Below, one piece after another: positions 18,950 to 28,611 of a DNA stretch of 64,000 bases; position 1 is the stretch's first letter; every line of letters begins with the position of its first letter. Below the pieces are notes generated by a model. The model made no database searches. It saw only the letters and a list, made by a program, of their open reading frames with translations, and had not been told where the DNA came from. This stretch comes from SZUA-36 sp963727635 (GTDB lineage Bacteria; Pseudomonadota; Gammaproteobacteria; Xanthomonadales; SZUA-36): contig CAVSHP010000017.1 of the NCBI GenBank assembly GCA_963727635.1, positions 434,001 to 498,000 of the forward strand, written 5' to 3'. Both the position numbers and the translations under genes were made by a program.

Positions 18950-20010
18950 TTGCACGATCAAGGCCGCACGGAGCGCTGGAAAAATCGTCGGGTGGTGGTG
19001 GTCGACGGGACCGGTTTGAGCATGCCGGACACCGCAGAATCAAGCCGTGTGGCCGCAAACGCGCGGCCAAAAGCCAGGCTGCAGTTTTCCTCAGGCCAGC
19101 AGTCTGTGCCTGTTTTTGTTTACACACAGGCGCTTTGTTAAGTCATCGAGTGGGGAGCCGTAAAAACCATGAATTGCCCCTGTTGCGTGAGCAGCATGAT
19201 CAGTTCCAAGCCGGCGATATCTTCTTGGGAGACAAGGGTTTTTGCAGTTATTACGATGTCGATAAGTTCCAGCAACTGGGCGTGGACTCGGTCATCAGCC
19301 TGGGGGTTCGCAAGCCGGTTACAACGGCATCAGCCCTGAAAGTGCTGGCTCACAATGACTTACTCATTCAATGGCCCAAACCCAAGACGTGCAACAGGAC
19401 GCTGAGCTACGGCAAGGAAGAATGGCAGGCATTACCCGAGACAACTGACCTTGCGGCAGATCAAAGTGGTAGTCGACAACCCCGGTTTTCGGGTTCAAAG
19501 CTTTTATATCGTCACCACCTTAACCGATGCACAAACCTACAGCGCTGCTGATATCGCTGATCTCTATTATCAGCGCTGGGATGTTGAATTGTTCTTCCGT
19601 GATATCAAAACCACCATGGGTATGGACATCCTGCGCTGTCGAACACCGGCCATGGTGCGCAAGGAAATCCTGATGCATCTGATCGTCTACAACAGCATTC
19701 GTTTGCTCATGCTCAATGCCGCAAAAGAGAGCGATGTATCGCCGCGCCGAATCAGTTTTAAGGCCAGTGTGCAGGCACTAAGACAATGGGAACCCATGCT
19801 CAACCGAAACGATATGGAAGCACGTGAAAGGCGACGTTTAATGGTCCTTTTACGTGAGGCCATCGCCGCCACCATCGTTCTATCAAGACCGGGAAGAAGC
19901 GAACCAAGATGTCGCAAAAGACGACCGAAAAACTTCCAGTTAATGACCTCACCAAGGCATGAAATGTGGGTCACACCACACCGTGGGCAAAACGTGCTGA
20001 AAAGGCTTAA
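18950..20010 (+). mobile_element. IS4-family transposase, 5'-truncated and frameshifted
   Basis: DDE transposase remnant. First Asp in VVVVDGTGLSMPDT, second in FLGDKGFCSYYDV, and the IS4 YREK-like signature in YYQRWDVELFFRDIKTTMGM with the catalytic Glu. The reading shifts frame at about 19050, 19130 and 19440. The N-terminal ~100 residues are missing where the family A repeat begins. The element ends near 20010, just before a family B copy. Confidence 0.85.
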
Positions 20011-20020
20011 CTTAGTGCCA

Positions 20021-20075
20021 TTCAAGACACCCATTTCTTTTTTAAGTTTTAGACGTGGGTGTCCTGACTCTTTTC
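20021..20075. repeat. Family B palindromic element at the IS4 3' end
   Basis: TTCAAGACACCCATTTCTTT, then TTAAGTTTTAGA, then GTGGGTGTCCTGACTC. The same central TTAAGTTTTAG occurs in the copies at 49101 and 54589. It also starts the 3' flank of the IS4 remnant. Confidence 0.82.
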
Positions 20076-20117
20076 TGCCGATTGCAAACTGTGCCATCGC
20101 CCGCCGTGCCGACGGGC

Positions 20118-20381
20118 TCACCACTTTTTTGCCTGAATTTCCTTCATCACCTCGACTTCCAGATCCCGCTCTGCCAAAAGCTTCTTAAGTCGGGCATTTT
20201 CATCCTGTAGTCGTTTTAGTTCTCGAACATCCGATACTTCCAAGCCGGCAAACCGCTTCCGCCACCGATACATTGTTTGTTCAGCTACGCCATGTTTACG
20301 GGCTGCTGCAACCACCGTGGTTGCTTCAGCATCGCGCAAGGCCGCTACTATCTGTTCATCGGTAAATCTGTTCCTCTTCAT
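20118..20381 (-). mobile_element. IS3-family OrfA, without OrfB
   Basis: An 87-aa OrfA with the helix-turn-helix (DEQIVAALRDAEATTVVAAA then GVAEQTMYRWRKRF) and a leucine-zipper tail (LKRLQDENARLKKLLAERDL). OrfB, which normally overlaps its end by -1 frameshift, is absent; family B and IS4 sequence follow instead. A plausible outer end is TGCCCCCTGAACCTTGG on the minus strand near 20440. Confidence 0.85.
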
Positions 20382-20560
20382 CCTGGTTCTCCTCAGTTGG
20401 AGGAAAACCTAACATACCATTGGTCCAAGGTTCAGGGGGCACTCCAGGGGATAACATATTTTTTGTCTGCAGGGTCAAAAGGGTAATACAATTACGCTTC
20501 CCAATTAGTCAGACCTGTAACCCATGGGACACTACATCATGATGACTTCCCTTAAGGACG

Positions 20561-21337
20561 GTGTACAAGGCCAAATTTGTGCTAAATGGTAAACGTCTCA
20601 TGGTGGTTATGCCCGCTTTTCGTGCTGCCAGGACACTGGAAGCAACGTTTCGTGGATTACCGCATGAGATCGTGGATAAGGTTTTGCTGGTGGATGATGC
20701 CAGTCATGATGAAACGGCAGAAATCGCCAGGGGGCTTGGTATTGACGTTTCATTGCATGATACCAATCGGGGTTACGGTGCCAACCAGAAGACATGTTAC
20801 GAGGCAGCGCTCAAAGATGGCGCCGATATCATCGTGATGGTCCACCCGGACTATCAATATGAACCAAGGCTTGCGACAGCAATGGCTGCGATGATCGAAT
20901 CAGAAGTTTACGATATAGTCCTGGGCTCCCGAATTACCGGTGGAGGTGCGCTGCGTGGTGGCATGCCATTGTGGAAATACATCGCAAACCGCCTTTTAAC
21001 GGCTTTTCAAAACCTTTTGCTTGGCGCAAAGCTCTCTGAATATCATACGGGCTATCGCGCTTATTCACGCCAGGTGCTTGAGAAACTGAACTGGCAAAAC
21101 AACTCCGATGATTTCGTCTTTGATAACCAGTTTTTGGTCCAGGGGATAGTGGCAGGTTTCCGGATGGGTGAGATATCCGTACCCACTAAATACTTTGATG
21201 GTGCGAGTTCTATCAATTTTAAAAGATCAGTTCAGTATGGACTGGGAGTTTTATCGACGTCTGTGATTGGATTGTTAAAACGCACAGGTGTATATCAGAG
21301 CTCATTGTTCACCGGACCTGAGATTGATCGTACGTAA
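20561..21337 (+). CDS. Family 2 glycosyltransferase, polyprenyl-phosphate hexosyltransferase type
   Basis: A 258-aa GT-A enzyme resembling dolichyl-phosphate mannosyltransferase/GtrB. Motifs: VVMPAFRAARTLEATFRGLP, VLLVDDASHDET, MVHPDYQYEP (metal-binding Asp region), VLGSRITGGGAL and DDFVFDNQFLVQ. It probably loads a sugar onto undecaprenyl phosphate at the cytoplasmic face. GTG 20561 is the first start in frame. Its stop overlaps the ATG of the GtrA gene by one base. Confidence 0.85.
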   Translation: MYKAKFVLNGKRLMVVMPAFRAARTLEATFRGLPHEIVDKVLLVDDASHDETAEIARGLGIDVSLHDTNRGYGANQKTCYEAALKDGADIIVMVHPDYQYEPRLATAMAAMIESEVYDIVLGSRITGGGALRGGMPLWKYIANRLLTAFQNLLLGAKLSEYHTGYRAYSRQVLEKLNWQNNSDDFVFDNQFLVQGIVAGFRMGEISVPTKYFDGASSINFKRSVQYGLGVLSTSVIGLLKRTGVYQSSLFTGPEIDRT

Positions 21338-21756
21338 TGAGCGAATTGCGTCTTTATTTAAAACGCGTAATTACCCCCGGGGGGAGTAGCAGCTGGAAAG
21401 TACAGTTTTTTCGGCACCTGATTACAGGTGCGATGGCAGCCGCCGCCCACTATGTTGTCATGTGGTTTGCGTTGAGCCTGCAGTTATGGCCGGTTGTAGC
21501 AACGACCATTGGTTTTGCGGCAGGTGCAACGACTCGGTTTTTCTTTTCATATTTTCATATCTTTGAGCCCGAAAGAGACGTGATCAAAGCATTGCCACAT
21601 TTTTTGATGGCGCTGTCCCTGCAAATGGTGCTCAACGCTGCATTGCTGGCATTATTCCTGACATTCACCAAGCTGGTCTGGCCTGCACAAATATTGACAA
21701 CGGGTTTGCTGGTGGTTTTCAATTTCCTGGTCTACAAATTCTGGGTATTCAAATAA
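21337..21756 (+). CDS. GtrA-family flippase-like membrane protein
   Basis: 139 residues with four hydrophobic helices, matching the GtrA/DPMS family: FFRHLITGAMAAAAHYVVMW, then FAAGATTRFFFSYFHIF, and the C-terminal VVFNFLVYKFWVFK. GtrA proteins are thought to flip polyprenyl-linked sugars. It is translationally coupled to the GT2 upstream. Confidence 0.85.
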   Translation: MSELRLYLKRVITPGGSSSWKVQFFRHLITGAMAAAAHYVVMWFALSLQLWPVVATTIGFAAGATTRFFFSYFHIFEPERDVIKALPHFLMALSLQMVLNAALLALFLTFTKLVWPAQILTTGLLVVFNFLVYKFWVFK

Positions 21757-21783
21757 TTTCTGAGGATCAAGCTGGTTTGCCAC

Positions 21784-21870
21784 GAACTTGGTTTATTTGT
21801 AATTGGTGCCGGTTCCAGTAGTGCGTGGGCAGCACGAATAGCTGCAGACCATGGTGCACAGGAACTGTAA
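21784..21870 (+). pseudogene. Flavoprotein disulfide reductase, N-terminal fragment
   Basis: In frame to the stop at 21868-21870 the sequence reads GLFVIGAGSSSAWAARIAAD then HGAQEL. The pattern LFVIGAGSxxxxAARIAAxHGA is the FAD-binding start of glutathione reductases and relatives. Nothing else of that gene follows, and the gap to the next gene is otherwise empty. One more gene stub in the window. Confidence 0.5.
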
Positions 21871-21968
21871 TTTGAATCCCCCCGGGTTTACCGGAGACTC
21901 CATACTTTGAGAAGACCCTTTATTAACCTTATACTCCGGACACAAACTTTCAAATAGAAAAGAGCCAA

Positions 21969-23627
21969 ATGACCAAGGCACTCGCGCGAGTAACTGCGCT
22001 TAAAAATGAATATAGATCACTGGTATATATATTGCTGGTTTTGGCCCTGATCTATTTCCCATTTGCAGACAAGGCTTTCACAATCGACGACACGCTTTTT
22101 TTAAAAGCTGCGGAGCAGATTCTCGTAGATCCGTTGGATTTTTACGGCGGGGAGGTCAATTGGTATGGTGTACCGTCCACACAGGACATTGTTAACAAAA
22201 ACCCGCCGCTTATATCCTATTTAATTGCTGGTGTGGCATCTGTTTTCGGTTTTAATGAATTCGCCCTCCACACATTTTTTTTCCTGGTCCTCGTGCTGTC
22301 CACCATCGGTATTTATAGGCTGGGGCGTCAATTTGGCTGCAATCCCGTATCGACGACCCTTATCGCAATATTGACACCCGTATTCCTGGTCCATGGCACC
22401 AATGTGATGACAGATTCCACCTTGTTGATGTTTTGGATATGGGGCCTTGTGTTCTGGTTAACCGGAATAAAAACTGCTTCTCCAAAGTGGTTTTTTCTTG
22501 CCGGATTGTCAGTGTCTCTTGGAATACTAACCAAGTATACGTGCGTATTTTTGTTGCCGCTTATGATTGTTTCCGGCGTATGGAAATATAGGAAACCCGG
22601 GTGGTGGTTGGTGGCTATTTTCATACCCTTGATTGTCATGTTGGGTTATGAGTACTACACCCATACCTTGTATGGCACAGGTCTGTTTTACCAAGCCTTC
22701 ATCTTCGCCAACGAAGAGTCTTCACGAGAAGTGGTCGTTTATTTTGATCATACGCTAATCGGTCTGGCTTTCCTTGGCGGGTGTTTTCCGGTTGCGCTGC
22801 TTTTAGGTCCTTTAACCGGGGGACGTTTATTCAAGCAACTGACATTTATATTCACGGCGGGAGTTCTCGCCCTGACCTTCTACCAGGGTGGCATTGGCGA
22901 ACATTCCTTTGTCAGTGATGACGGCACAAATTTCGGTTTGATAATTCAGTTCTGGGTTTTTTCACTGGCAGGCTTTTGTCTTGTTATGGCATGTATCAAG
23001 GAGCTAAGTAATGGCCTGGATCATGACTCCGTTTTTCTTCTTTTATGGTTTTTTGGAATTTTTGTCTTTGCGAGCTATCTGAATTGGACCATCAATGCCC
23101 GCTCTTTGATTTTGCTTGTTCCGGCAGTCGGTATTCTGCTATCCCGCAGACTTGAACAGTGGGGTGTTGGTGGTGGGAAATTCAAAGCAATAATTGCTGG
23201 TTCAATGATCGGTTTTGCCGGTCTGGTAGCGGTGGCGGTCGTGTATGCTGACTATGTATGGGCCAATATCGCGCGCACAGCCGCACGAGAAATTACTGCA
23301 AGGTTCGACGACCCGAGGAGGTTGTTCTTTCAGGGTCACTGGGGTTTTCAATATTACATGGAGAAGGCAGGTGCACTGCCTGTGGATTTCGGAAGTGGCG
23401 ATTATAAGAAGGGAGAGCTTGTAGTTATTCCCATGAACAACACCAGTTTCGGAAGGCTACCTCCCGTTTTTGCATATGTGGGTCAGGTGACGTACTCACA
23501 CAATTCCATTGTAGCCACAATGAGTCCTGCGGGAAGCTCAGGTTTCTATTCAAGCAAACTGGGGCCGGTACCCTATATTTTTGAGAAACCACGTGATGAG
23601 ATTTACCTGTTTTACCAGAGGAAGTGA
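21969..23627 (+). CDS. GT39/ArnT-like integral membrane glycosyltransferase
   Basis: A 552-aa protein with about eleven hydrophobic segments. The first periplasmic loop carries FTIDDTLFLKAAEQIL (acidic DD of the GT-C fold) and VNKNPPLISYLIAG, as in PMT/ArnT transferases that use polyprenyl-linked sugars. Long aromatic-rich helices and a soluble C-terminal part follow. With the GT2 and GtrA genes it makes a complete donor-flippase-acceptor cassette. Acceptor unknown. The family A repeat begins 8 bp after its stop. Confidence 0.8.
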   Translation: MTKALARVTALKNEYRSLVYILLVLALIYFPFADKAFTIDDTLFLKAAEQILVDPLDFYGGEVNWYGVPSTQDIVNKNPPLISYLIAGVASVFGFNEFALHTFFFLVLVLSTIGIYRLGRQFGCNPVSTTLIAILTPVFLVHGTNVMTDSTLLMFWIWGLVFWLTGIKTASPKWFFLAGLSVSLGILTKYTCVFLLPLMIVSGVWKYRKPGWWLVAIFIPLIVMLGYEYYTHTLYGTGLFYQAFIFANEESSREVVVYFDHTLIGLAFLGGCFPVALLLGPLTGGRLFKQLTFIFTAGVLALTFYQGGIGEHSFVSDDGTNFGLIIQFWVFSLAGFCLVMACIKELSNGLDHDSVFLLLWFFGIFVFASYLNWTINARSLILLVPAVGILLSRRLEQWGVGGGKFKAIIAGSMIGFAGLVAVAVVYADYVWANIARTAAREITARFDDPRRLFFQGHWGFQYYMEKAGALPVDFGSGDYKKGELVVIPMNNTSFGRLPPVFAYVGQVTYSHNSIVATMSPAGSSGFYSSKLGPVPYIFEKPRDEIYLFYQRK

Positions 23628-23634
23628 GCTTCTG

Positions 23635-24433
23635 TATCAGGGGACAGTTTACTTAAATGGTTTTCGGCCTGGCTTTAGGGGCTTCAGTGATCGCCCGGTT
23701 AGTGACTCCAAAGTTTCGATGAACTTCCCACTACCAAGAGGTCTACCCGTTTTCGTATGTTTCCGTACTTTTCGAAGCATCTTGCTGGACTGACGGTCGC
23801 CAAGATAGGCGGCCCAATCTGGAAACTTTTCCAGCATTGGCGTTACTGAAACCAGTCCATCATCGTTTGAATCAAGATGAGCGTGGACGCTGGACCAGCG
23901 CCAGTCCTGAGGACTCTCACAAAGTCCAGCCGAAACAGGGTTAAGTTCAACGTACCTTACAGTGGCATTGAGGTGCTTTTCGTCCATAACGAAAGAGTGA
24001 AAACGTTCTTGCCATAAATGCCCCCGCCAGTTTTCACGAAAATTAATTCTGCGCGTATAACGCCGATGGGCCTCTTTGAATAGAAGTGCAAGACTGTCCT
24101 TATTTTGAGGGACTATCACAAAGTGGACGTGATTTGGCATGAGACAGTAAGCCCATATTTCACACCCGGCTTTTGGTTTTGCAGCGGCAATAAACTCCAG
24201 GTATGCCAAGTAGTCTTCTGTATGAAAAAAAGTCTTCTGCCTTCGGTTCCCACGCTGGGTGACATGATGGGGGTAACCGGGAACAACCAGTCTGGGGATG
24301 CGGGGCATTGTAAATCTCGGCAGTAAGACATTTCCATTTTCAGCATTTAGCTGAGGAAATAGCAGAGACAATGAACCTCCTAATTTGTCGGGGAAAGCCG
24401 CTTATGACTGTGGGAATTAGGTAAACTGTCCCC
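23635..24433. mobile_element. REP-associated tyrosine transposase element
   Basis: About 800 bp bounded by TATCAGGGGACAGTTTACTT at the left (23635-23654) and the inverted AATTAGGTAAACTGTCCCC at the right (24415-24433). It contains the RAYT gene on the minus strand. It is the only full-length copy in the window and the likely source of the family A repeats at 9304 and 18613-18934. Confidence 0.82.
23649..24308 (-). CDS. REP-associated tyrosine transposase (RAYT)
   Basis: IS200-like HUH transposase of 219 residues. MPRIPRLVVPGYPHHVTQRG and NRRQKTFF start the domain; CLMPNHVHFVIVP holds the HUH pair; YVELNPVSAGL carries the probable catalytic Tyr; WRWSSVHAH follows. A basic C-terminal tail (KHTKTGRPLGSG) is typical of RAYTs with REP binding. 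The start MPRIPRL (24308) is preferred over an upstream frame. The last codons and the stop lie inside the family A repeat, so repeat and gene are physically joined. Confidence 0.9.
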   Translation of the reverse strand: MPRIPRLVVPGYPHHVTQRGNRRQKTFFHTEDYLAYLEFIAAAKPKAGCEIWAYCLMPNHVHFVIVPQNKDSLALLFKEAHRRYTRRINFRENWRGHLWQERFHSFVMDEKHLNATVRYVELNPVSAGLCESPQDWRWSSVHAHLDSNDDGLVSVTPMLEKFPDWAAYLGDRQSSKMLRKVRKHTKTGRPLGSGKFIETLESLTGRSLKPLKPGRKPFK

Positions 24434-24500
24434 CGAGGGCGGGCCCCCGAGGGCCATGATATGTTTACTCCGGCCACATTTATTCTTCTATACTCTCGGG

Positions 24501-25388
24501 ATGGATGGCCGGGCCGAATCTGATGTGACGCGTTGTTTGTTTGTGTCGGACTTGCATGGGCGAGCGGAGCGCTATGAAAAGCTCTGGAAAGCGATAGGCG
24601 AGACAGTCCCCGACGCTGTTTTCCTTGGCGGCGACCTGCTGCCATCGGGCCTGCTGCACACTGAATCCAACAACCCGCTGCAACAAAACTTCGTCAGCGA
24701 TTACCTGGCGCCGGGATTTGAACGGCTCCGGTCCCGGCTCGGGGACCGCTATCCCGCGGTCTTCCTCATCATGGGTAATGACGACAGCCGATTGGAGGAA
24801 CCGGTATTTCTCGACGTAGCCACGACTGGCCTTTGGACATATGCTCACAACAGGCGTTGCCGTTTTAGACAATACGATATTTACGGTTACGCCTGTGTCC
24901 CTCCAACACCCTTCATGCTCAAGGACTGGGAGCGCTACGACGTTTCGCGCTATGTGCCACCGGGATGTATCTCGCCGGAGGCGGGAAACCGATCAATTCC
25001 ACGTCCTGAGAATGAAATTCGCTATGCGACAATCCAAAAGGACCTCGAGTTACTGGTGGGCCAGCGGAGCGTGGAACACGCAATTTTTCTTTTTCACAGC
25101 CCGCCGTTCGAAACCTGTCTCGACCGTGTCGCGAACGACGGCAAAATGATCGATTTCGTACCCCTGGATCTGCATGTCGGCAGCATCGCCATTCGTCGTT
25201 TCATCGAGCAGCGTGAGCCGCTGTTGTCGCTGCACGGCCATGTTCACGAATCCGCAGGTCTTACCGGTTCCTGGAGAGACCGGATTGGCCGCACGCACAT
25301 GTTCGGCGCGGCGCACGACGGCCCCGAACTGTCATTGATCCGGTTTGATCCGGCCAACCTGTCGGAGGCGAGCCGGGATTTACTTTGA
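24501..25388 (+). CDS. Calcineurin-like metallophosphoesterase
   Basis: 295 residues with the five metallophosphoesterase blocks: CLFVSDLHGR, VFLGGDLLPSG, LIMGNDDSR, FLFHSPPFETCLD and LSLHGHVHESAG. Cytoplasmic, no signal peptide. The start MDGRAESDVTR is chosen because it is the first Met before the first block; the frame upstream is repeat-derived. It converges on the PPDK-like/nucleotidyltransferase gene and overlaps it by 9 bp, so the substrate might relate to that operon, but this is only inference. Confidence 0.85.
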   Translation: MDGRAESDVTRCLFVSDLHGRAERYEKLWKAIGETVPDAVFLGGDLLPSGLLHTESNNPLQQNFVSDYLAPGFERLRSRLGDRYPAVFLIMGNDDSRLEEPVFLDVATTGLWTYAHNRRCRFRQYDIYGYACVPPTPFMLKDWERYDVSRYVPPGCISPEAGNRSIPRPENEIRYATIQKDLELLVGQRSVEHAIFLFHSPPFETCLDRVANDGKMIDFVPLDLHVGSIAIRRFIEQREPLLSLHGHVHESAGLTGSWRDRIGRTHMFGAAHDGPELSLIRFDPANLSEASRDLL

Positions 25389-27968
25389 ATTACCTTGATC
25401 TTGCGCGTTGCCCAATGCGGAACTTTCCTGGTTGCACTGGTGCAACGCCAACGGACGAGCGGCGTCGGTGACCGCGCCGATCTTGACGGCGAAGCTCGAT
25501 TGCCGGGCAATGTCATCATCGGTCACGTAGTGGATATCCAGCAGACCCTCGCTTCTGAAACCGGTTCGCAGGTAGTTCATTTCGGCAAGAGAAAGACTCC
25601 AGCCCTCGAGCCATATCGCCAGCCGCTCCCGCTTCGGCCCTTCACCTTCATCATGCACCAGGAGATCGATATCGCTGCCCGGTCCCGCAGTGGCGTTCTT
25701 CACGCTGCCAAAAATGTACAGTGACTTTACCCCGAAACGATCCGCGTCAAGGTTTGCCGCAACCTGCTCAGCCATGCTCAGCCGCCAACGCCAGTGCGCC
25801 TCGGTGGGGCTAGAGGTCATCGTGTCGGCTGACACCAGGGATGCGGCCTGGGCCAGTCTCGGAATGTCGAAGATGCCCACAGCCTCGTCAAGTTCCGCAT
25901 TCAACAGGATTCTGAGGACGCGATTGTCCTTGACCTGTCCAACTTCCACGACATGCACGACATCTGCCAAATGCGCCAGTTCAGGCAGGATATCGGGCAG
26001 CAGGTTGGGTGATCGCCGCAGAAGCATTTCATCCAGGGAGCAATTGGGCTCGTCCGGATACAGGGGAATGTATCGAATATCGCTTTCCACGAGGTCCTGG
26101 AAGAAGTGGGTGCCGAACGAGAGCTCGGGAACATAGTTGCCCTTTTTACGCGCGACCTCGATTAAAACGGCCGTATTGCTGATGTCGGCATAGGTCACGT
26201 GGACCCCCAGCTTGATGTCACCACGGCTTCCCCAACGACCCGGCCCGATAAGGATAAACTGCCTCTTCGGCAACAATTTGTTCAATCGGCCCACCGCCTT
26301 GCCGACGTTACGCAGGTCGCTAATTTCCGCCAACTCAGCATAGCGGTCCGGGTCGACATAAACGATGTGGGTAATGTCGGGCACGCGGCCGTTTGAAATG
26401 CTCTTGTGCGCCGAAAACAACACCATTTCGCGAGGCAGGTTGCGCGGTATGGGGGCCGGGGCGAAGGCTTCTGCATGACTCTGGGCGCGAAACTGGAGCA
26501 GGTAAAGATTAGTGCCGTCCGAGGCAAATTCGATATCCACGGGGCCGTTCAGCCATTCGCGAAGCTTACTCAGCACCGCCTCCATCTGCCGCACGAAATT
26601 GGTGTCTTTTATCAGACCCTCGAAAGTCACGACGAGGTCGTCCTTTTCAAAATCAGGCTCGAGCCCGATCGGTTTGCGTACCCGGTTATCTTCGGCGATT
26701 GAGACGATCTGGCGGATGCCGGGGTAATCGTTGCCGCTTTCTTTCAGCAGGCTCTGGAATTCTATGGTTTCAAATTCATTCGTCTCGAGGTTGATAACGT
26801 CCGCCAACCGGGGTGAGTATTTGAGAACTTCCTCCGGTGTGGCGTTCACGCGAAGACCCGGTTGACCCGGAGCGATCAGAACCGGGTAGTCGTCGCCAAC
26901 CCGGTCCACGGCGCGCGTGCCCAGACCGGGCACCAGCCGTAACAAGCCGTCCTCCCGCCGAATGCGCGCGGACCAGCGAAATTCGTTGTGACTGAACCCC
27001 ACGCCTGAAAATGCCGGCAGAAAGTACCGGCCGATCCTTTGTCCGACCACCTCCTGGATCAGGATGCCCATCTCTTCATTGGTGTCGAGAAGGCCGCGGT
27101 CGCCACGGTATTCGATAGGGTCGGGGCCAAACGTGGAGGCATAGACCTCCGCGATGGCATCCCGAAGCGCTTCCAGCCGCTCTTCGCGTGATCCGGTATT
27201 GGGCAGGAACAAGCTCTTGTACTTGCCGGCGAAACTCGAACTCATGCCGTCTTCGAGCAGGCTCGAACTGCGAACGATAATCGGCCGGTCACCCAGGTCT
27301 TCGAGCGCCCGGACCAGGCCGCGCGAGATCTCCGGCGGAAATGTGGAATTCTTGAACAAGTGGATGATGTGAGGATATTCCTGGCGGACGTTTTCGATGT
27401 CCATGTACTTGCGGTAGTACAAATCCCTGAGGTTATTGTAGCCCATGAACTCGAGCAGGGCGTTGGAGGTGATATACCACGTTCGTGGAACCTTGATATC
27501 ACGCAACAGCTTGTTGTCGGTTCCTCCATGCCGCAGGATCTGCTGGGCAAGGAACAGGCCTGCGGCTTTGCCTCCCAGCTTTCCGTGTCCGCGGAGGGGA
27601 TAGATGATGTGATCGACCAGGCCGTAAATGTCCTCCAGGCTGGTGAAATCCCGGGCAATCTTGAGATAAGCCGTTACATCATTGAACAGGCGCCGGAGAA
27701 TGGCGACGCTGAGCGATTTGCGAAACGCCGGTGCAAGATGGTCCGTCGTGCCGATGAGACTGCGGTGACGCTCGATCGCCTGTGCCACTTCGGAGAACGT
27801 CCTGCTCTGGTCCTCCAGGGCTTCGATCAGGAATGCTGAACGCTCCTCGTCGATCCAGGAGCGAATGGATGTCACCATTTCCTCCTGTCTGAGGCTTTTC
27901 GCGGCGATCTTGAAAGCCTCCTCGCTAATGGGGGCCAGGTCCTGCAGCCGGGACTTCCGCAACGGCAC
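25380..27968 (-). CDS. PPDK-like ATP-grasp protein fused to a nucleotidyltransferase domain
   Basis: 862 residues, intact. After a helical N-terminal part, a PEP-synthase/PPDK-type ATP-binding domain appears: KLGGKAAGLFLA (131-142), IIVRSSSLLEDGMSSSFAGK (230-249) and ILIQEVVGQR. The phosphohistidine swivel domain and the PEP-binding TIM barrel of true PPDK are absent. In their place is a conserved block FILIGPGRWGSRGD ... ELSFGTHFFQDL, also present in the paralogue at 28608. The C terminus carries a pol-beta nucleotidyltransferase signature, YIFGSVKNATAGPGSDIDLL. It overlaps the GAF-like gene by 44 bp. Activity unknown; it may phosphorylate or nucleotidylate a protein or metabolite partner. 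Confidence 0.8.
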   Translation of the reverse strand: MPLRKSRLQDLAPISEEAFKIAAKSLRQEEMVTSIRSWIDEERSAFLIEALEDQSRTFSEVAQAIERHRSLIGTTDHLAPAFRKSLSVAILRRLFNDVTAYLKIARDFTSLEDIYGLVDHIIYPLRGHGKLGGKAAGLFLAQQILRHGGTDNKLLRDIKVPRTWYITSNALLEFMGYNNLRDLYYRKYMDIENVRQEYPHIIHLFKNSTFPPEISRGLVRALEDLGDRPIIVRSSSLLEDGMSSSFAGKYKSLFLPNTGSREERLEALRDAIAEVYASTFGPDPIEYRGDRGLLDTNEEMGILIQEVVGQRIGRYFLPAFSGVGFSHNEFRWSARIRREDGLLRLVPGLGTRAVDRVGDDYPVLIAPGQPGLRVNATPEEVLKYSPRLADVINLETNEFETIEFQSLLKESGNDYPGIRQIVSIAEDNRVRKPIGLEPDFEKDDLVVTFEGLIKDTNFVRQMEAVLSKLREWLNGPVDIEFASDGTNLYLLQFRAQSHAEAFAPAPIPRNLPREMVLFSAHKSISNGRVPDITHIVYVDPDRYAELAEISDLRNVGKAVGRLNKLLPKRQFILIGPGRWGSRGDIKLGVHVTYADISNTAVLIEVARKKGNYVPELSFGTHFFQDLVESDIRYIPLYPDEPNCSLDEMLLRRSPNLLPDILPELAHLADVVHVVEVGQVKDNRVLRILLNAELDEAVGIFDIPRLAQAASLVSADTMTSSPTEAHWRWRLSMAEQVAANLDADRFGVKSLYIFGSVKNATAGPGSDIDLLVHDEGEGPKRERLAIWLEGWSLSLAEMNYLRTGFRSEGLLDIHYVTDDDIARQSSFAVKIGAVTDAARPLALHQCNQESSALGNAQDQGNSK

Positions 27969-28611
27969 ATTGTCCCCCGACAGACCAGCATTCGCCCCGC
28001 GCTTCCGACGTAAACATCTTCAATAACCGTTCAGCCTCTTTTACGCCGGCCAGTTCCAGGTAGTTGATCATTCTGCGGGTGATTCGGCGTAGCAAGTCCG
28101 GGTCGGTGCGGCGCAGAAAGTCGAGAATGACATTCCATTCCGCATTTTCGCTCTTCTCCGACTGGTTCTGCGCACTTTCCAGGCTCAGGTGGGCCTGCCG
28201 CAGGTTCCGGCGGGTGACGAAGAAACCGATCCGTTGTGCGATGGTGCTCAAGAGCTTTTTCTCTTCTTTCAGGAAGGGCCCTTCATCCGCGGGCGGTTTC
28301 TCCTGCGTATAGCAGACCGAGAGCGCGCCCACTTCGGTGGCATCGTCGAGTATCGGCGTGGTCAAAGTCCACGGTGTTTTCTTAAAACCGGCCGTTTCGC
28401 TGCTTGTCTTTCCCAGCACGATGCGGGCCGCACAGACTTCCGGATACTTCCAACCAGGCGGGATCGCCTCGACAATCAGGGGACAAACACTGCTCAGCGG
28501 CCTGGTCCGGTCCACGAGGATTTCGTCGATTTGATAGAGACAATTGAGCTCCTTGGCGCGCTCTGTAAGTGTCCCAATGAGTTGCTGGATCGGGTTCTCC
28601 TGAGGGTTCAT
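27925..28611 (-). CDS. GAF-like sensor protein of the PPDK-like operon
   Basis: 228 residues. Residues 1-140 read as a GAF-type domain: LTERAKELNCLYQIDEIL leads into a sheet-rich part (KYPEVCAARIVLG, WTLTTPILDDATEVGALSVC) and the closing helix LLSTIAQRIGFFVTRRNL. This LNCLYxI opening is common in histidine-kinase sensors. The second half (LDFLRRTDPDLLRRITRRMI) looks like an interaction helix bundle. There is no kinase or output domain. It overlaps both neighbours (ATGA with the gene upstream, 44 bp downstream), so the three products are likely made together. Confidence 0.65.
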   Translation of the reverse strand: MNPQENPIQQLIGTLTERAKELNCLYQIDEILVDRTRPLSSVCPLIVEAIPPGWKYPEVCAARIVLGKTSSETAGFKKTPWTLTTPILDDATEVGALSVCYTQEKPPADEGPFLKEEKKLLSTIAQRIGFFVTRRNLRQAHLSLESAQNQSEKSENAEWNVILDFLRRTDPDLLRRITRRMINYLELAGVKEAERLLKMFTSEARGECWSVGGQCAVAEVPAAGPGPH

